Positions 62,357 to 64,000 of a DNA stretch of 64,000 bases are shown piece by piece. The notes beneath the pieces were generated by a model that was not told where the DNA came from, searched no databases, and saw only the letters and a program-made list of their open reading frames with translations. Location: the NCBI RefSeq assembly GCF_022524485.1, contig NZ_JAKXMK010000009.1, forward strand, positions 124,001 through 188,000. The letters are read 5' to 3'. This DNA comes from Pseudonocardia alaniniphila (GTDB taxonomy: Bacteria; Actinomycetota; Actinomycetes; Mycobacteriales; Pseudonocardiaceae). Made by a program: the position numbers and the translations under genes. Each line of letters begins with the position of its first letter. Position 1 is the stretch's first letter.

Positions 62357-64000
62357 GTGGACGTGTTGCGGGGCCGACGCCGTGAGCGTGAAGCGCTCGA
62401 TCGGCTGCTCGCCGCCGCGCGGGCGGGTAAGAGCCAGGTCCTCGTCCTGCGGGGCGATCCGGGCGTCGGCAAGTCGGCACTGTTGGACTACGTGGCCGGG
62501 CGGGCGCCGGGGTTCCGCGTGGCCAGGACCGCAGGTGTCCCCGCCGAGACGGAGTTGGAGTTCTCCGGGCTCCATCAGCTGTGTGCCCCGATGCTGGACC
62601 GGCTCGAGTGCTTGCCCGATCCCCAGCGTGACGCGTTGTGCACGGCGTTCGGTCTGCAGAAGGGGGAGGCGCCGAGTCGCTTCCTGGTCGGCCTGGCCGT
62701 ACTCGGCCTGGTGTCCGCGGTGGCCGAGGAACAGCCGCTGCTCTGGGTGGTGGATGACGCGCAGTGGCTCGACAAGGCATCGGCGCAGACGTTGACGTTC
62801 GTCGCTCGGCGGTTGGGGACCGAGCCGGTCGGGTTGGTCTTCGCGTCGCGCAAACACGAGAAGGACGAGGCGACGGGGCTGCCGGAGCTGGTGGTCACGG
62901 GCCTGGCGCACGACGATGCGCGAGCGCTACTGGGCCAGGTGCTGCTCGGCCCGGTGGACGAGCGAGTGGTCGACCGGATTGTCGCCGAAACTCGAGGTAA
63001 CCCTCGGGCGCTGCTGGAGCTGCGGGAGGAACTGACACCGGCCGAGATGACCGGCGGGTTCGGCCTGCCAGGCAGGACGACGGTCCCGAGGCAGGCGGGG
63101 GAGAGCCTCCAGCGGCACCTCGAGTCCTTACCGGGCGACACCCGGCGGCTGCTGCTGATCGCCGCGGCGGAACCGCTCGGTGACCCGGTGCTGGTGTGGC
63201 GGGCGGCTCATCGGCACGGAATCGGGATCGGGGCGGCCGCACCCGCGGCCGGGCTGGTCGAGATCGGCGCCCAGGTGCGGTTCCGGAATCCGACGATGCG
63301 CTCCACGATTCTGCGTGCAGCCTCCGTGGAGGAACAACGGAGCGCGCACCGGGCGTTGGCCGAGGCCATCGATCCCGAGGCGGATCCCCATCACCGCGCC
63401 TGGCATCGCGCCCAGGCGGCCCAGGGGTTCGACGAGAGCATTGCGGCGGACCTCGAGCGCTCTGCGGAGCGCGCCCAGGAGCGCGGCGGGCCGTCAGCAG
63501 CCGCCGTATTCCTGGAACAGGCCGCCCACCTGACCGTCGATCCGGCACGACGGGCCGAGCGCGTGCTGGCTGCAGCGCACGCCATGCACGAGGCCGGCTC
63601 ACCTGACGCGGCGATGGAACTGCTGTCGACCGCGGCGGCAGGCCCGCTGGACCCGCTGCAGCATGCCCGCGTGGACCAGCTGTGCGCAGAGCTCGCCTTC
63701 GCGATGAATCGCGGTTCCGACGCGGCCCCGCTGCTTCTCAAGGCCGCCAAGCAACTCGAGCCGCTCGACCTTCGGCTGGCCCGCGAGACCTACCTGGACG
63801 CGCTCGCCGCGGCCATGCACGCCGGTCACCTGGCGTGCGGCGCCGACGTCCGAGAGGTGGCTGAAGCGGCGCGTGCTGTGCCTGCCGCACCACAGCCCCC
63901 ACGCGCGACCGATCTCCTCCTCGACGGCCTGGCAGCGCGGTTCACCGACGGCTACACCGTGGGGACACCGCTGCTACGGCAGGCGTTGAGCGCCTTCCTC
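62357..64000 (+). CDS. LAL-type LuxR regulator (copy 3), truncated by window end
   Basis: 548 codons are visible, open to the last base. Starts MDVLRGRRRE at GTG 62357 with GAGGCGG upstream. Walker A GDPGVGKS (33-40), Walker B LLWVVDDAQWLD, then helical repeats similar throughout to the other two copies. The C-terminal LuxR HTH must lie beyond the window. Confidence 0.9.
   Translation, partial: MDVLRGRRREREALDRLLAAARAGKSQVLVLRGDPGVGKSALLDYVAGRAPGFRVARTAGVPAETELEFSGLHQLCAPMLDRLECLPDPQRDALCTAFGLQKGEAPSRFLVGLAVLGLVSAVAEEQPLLWVVDDAQWLDKASAQTLTFVARRLGTEPVGLVFASRKHEKDEATGLPELVVTGLAHDDARALLGQVLLGPVDERVVDRIVAETRGNPRALLELREELTPAEMTGGFGLPGRTTVPRQAGESLQRHLESLPGDTRRLLLIAAAEPLGDPVLVWRAAHRHGIGIGAAAPAAGLVEIGAQVRFRNPTMRSTILRAASVEEQRSAHRALAEAIDPEADPHHRAWHRAQAAQGFDESIAADLERSAERAQERGGPSAAAVFLEQAAHLTVDPARRAERVLAAAHAMHEAGSPDAAMELLSTAAAGPLDPLQHARVDQLCAELAFAMNRGSDAAPLLLKAAKQLEPLDLRLARETYLDALAAAMHAGHLACGADVREVAEAARAVPAAPQPPRATDLLLDGLAARFTDGYTVGTPLLRQALSAFL

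Overview
The window is high-GC DNA (most codons end in G or C, many GTG and some TTG starts, many leaderless genes with a TANNNT -10 box 6-7 nt before the start codon). It looks like chromosome of a filamentous actinomycete. A Pseudonocardiales-type host is my inference from mycofactocin-type dehydrogenases, LAL regulators and the general gene style; no rRNA or tRNA was seen to confirm it.

Layout. 0.1-7.0 kb: a tightly coupled minus-strand operon (GntR/FCD regulator, ABC importer of the NMT1/nitrate-taurine type, fumarylacetoacetase-family enzyme, Nramp-like carrier, and a 33-residue single-TM peptide). 7.2-16.7 kb: secreted beta-helix protein, a LAL regulator, an animal-type haem peroxidase, a LysR regulator, a molybdopterin-fold lipoprotein facing a HTH-Mop protein, cyanase, then two internally deleted gene remnants. 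16.8-26.6 kb: aldehyde dehydrogenase behind a perfect 19-bp palindrome, an iron-box-controlled siderophore-binding lipoprotein, a PadR pair, a XRE regulator, a second LAL regulator and a methyltransferase. 26.6-36.5 kb: LtaS-like membrane sulfatase-fold enzyme, PPOX proteins, amino-acid permease with coupled universal stress protein, exported CDP-diacylglycerol pyrophosphatase, TetR/methyltransferase divergon with tandem operators, and an oligopeptide-type binding lipoprotein.

37.4-47.2 kb is the most coherent catabolic island: NHL-propeller protein, HpcH/HpaI aldolase and alpha/beta hydrolase (minus strand); SDR; OtnK/OtnC-type acid-sugar kinase and decarboxylase; 3-hydroxyacyl-CoA-dehydrogenase-fold enzyme, DeoR regulator and MFS carrier. 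An identical 11-bp motif lies in both divergent promoter regions, which argues for one DeoR regulon that degrades a four-carbon (or larger) sugar acid by an unusual enzyme set.

47.2-52.3 kb is a graveyard: a 424-bp transposon remnant with inverted repeats, a second transposase fragment, broken SDR, NDMA-dependent alcohol dehydrogenase and Baeyer-Villiger monooxygenase genes, with an intact mycofactocin-type SDR and another SDR between them. 52.3-60.0 kb: two operons (dehalogenase-fold hydrolase, SDR, DUF427; and MDR reductase, SDR, DUF5996 with an in-frame TAG) that share a 30-bp bipartite operator, with a CGNR regulator and a LysR regulator between them. 60.1-64 kb: methyltransferase, ACMSD-type amidohydrolase and the start of a third LAL regulator that runs off the window.
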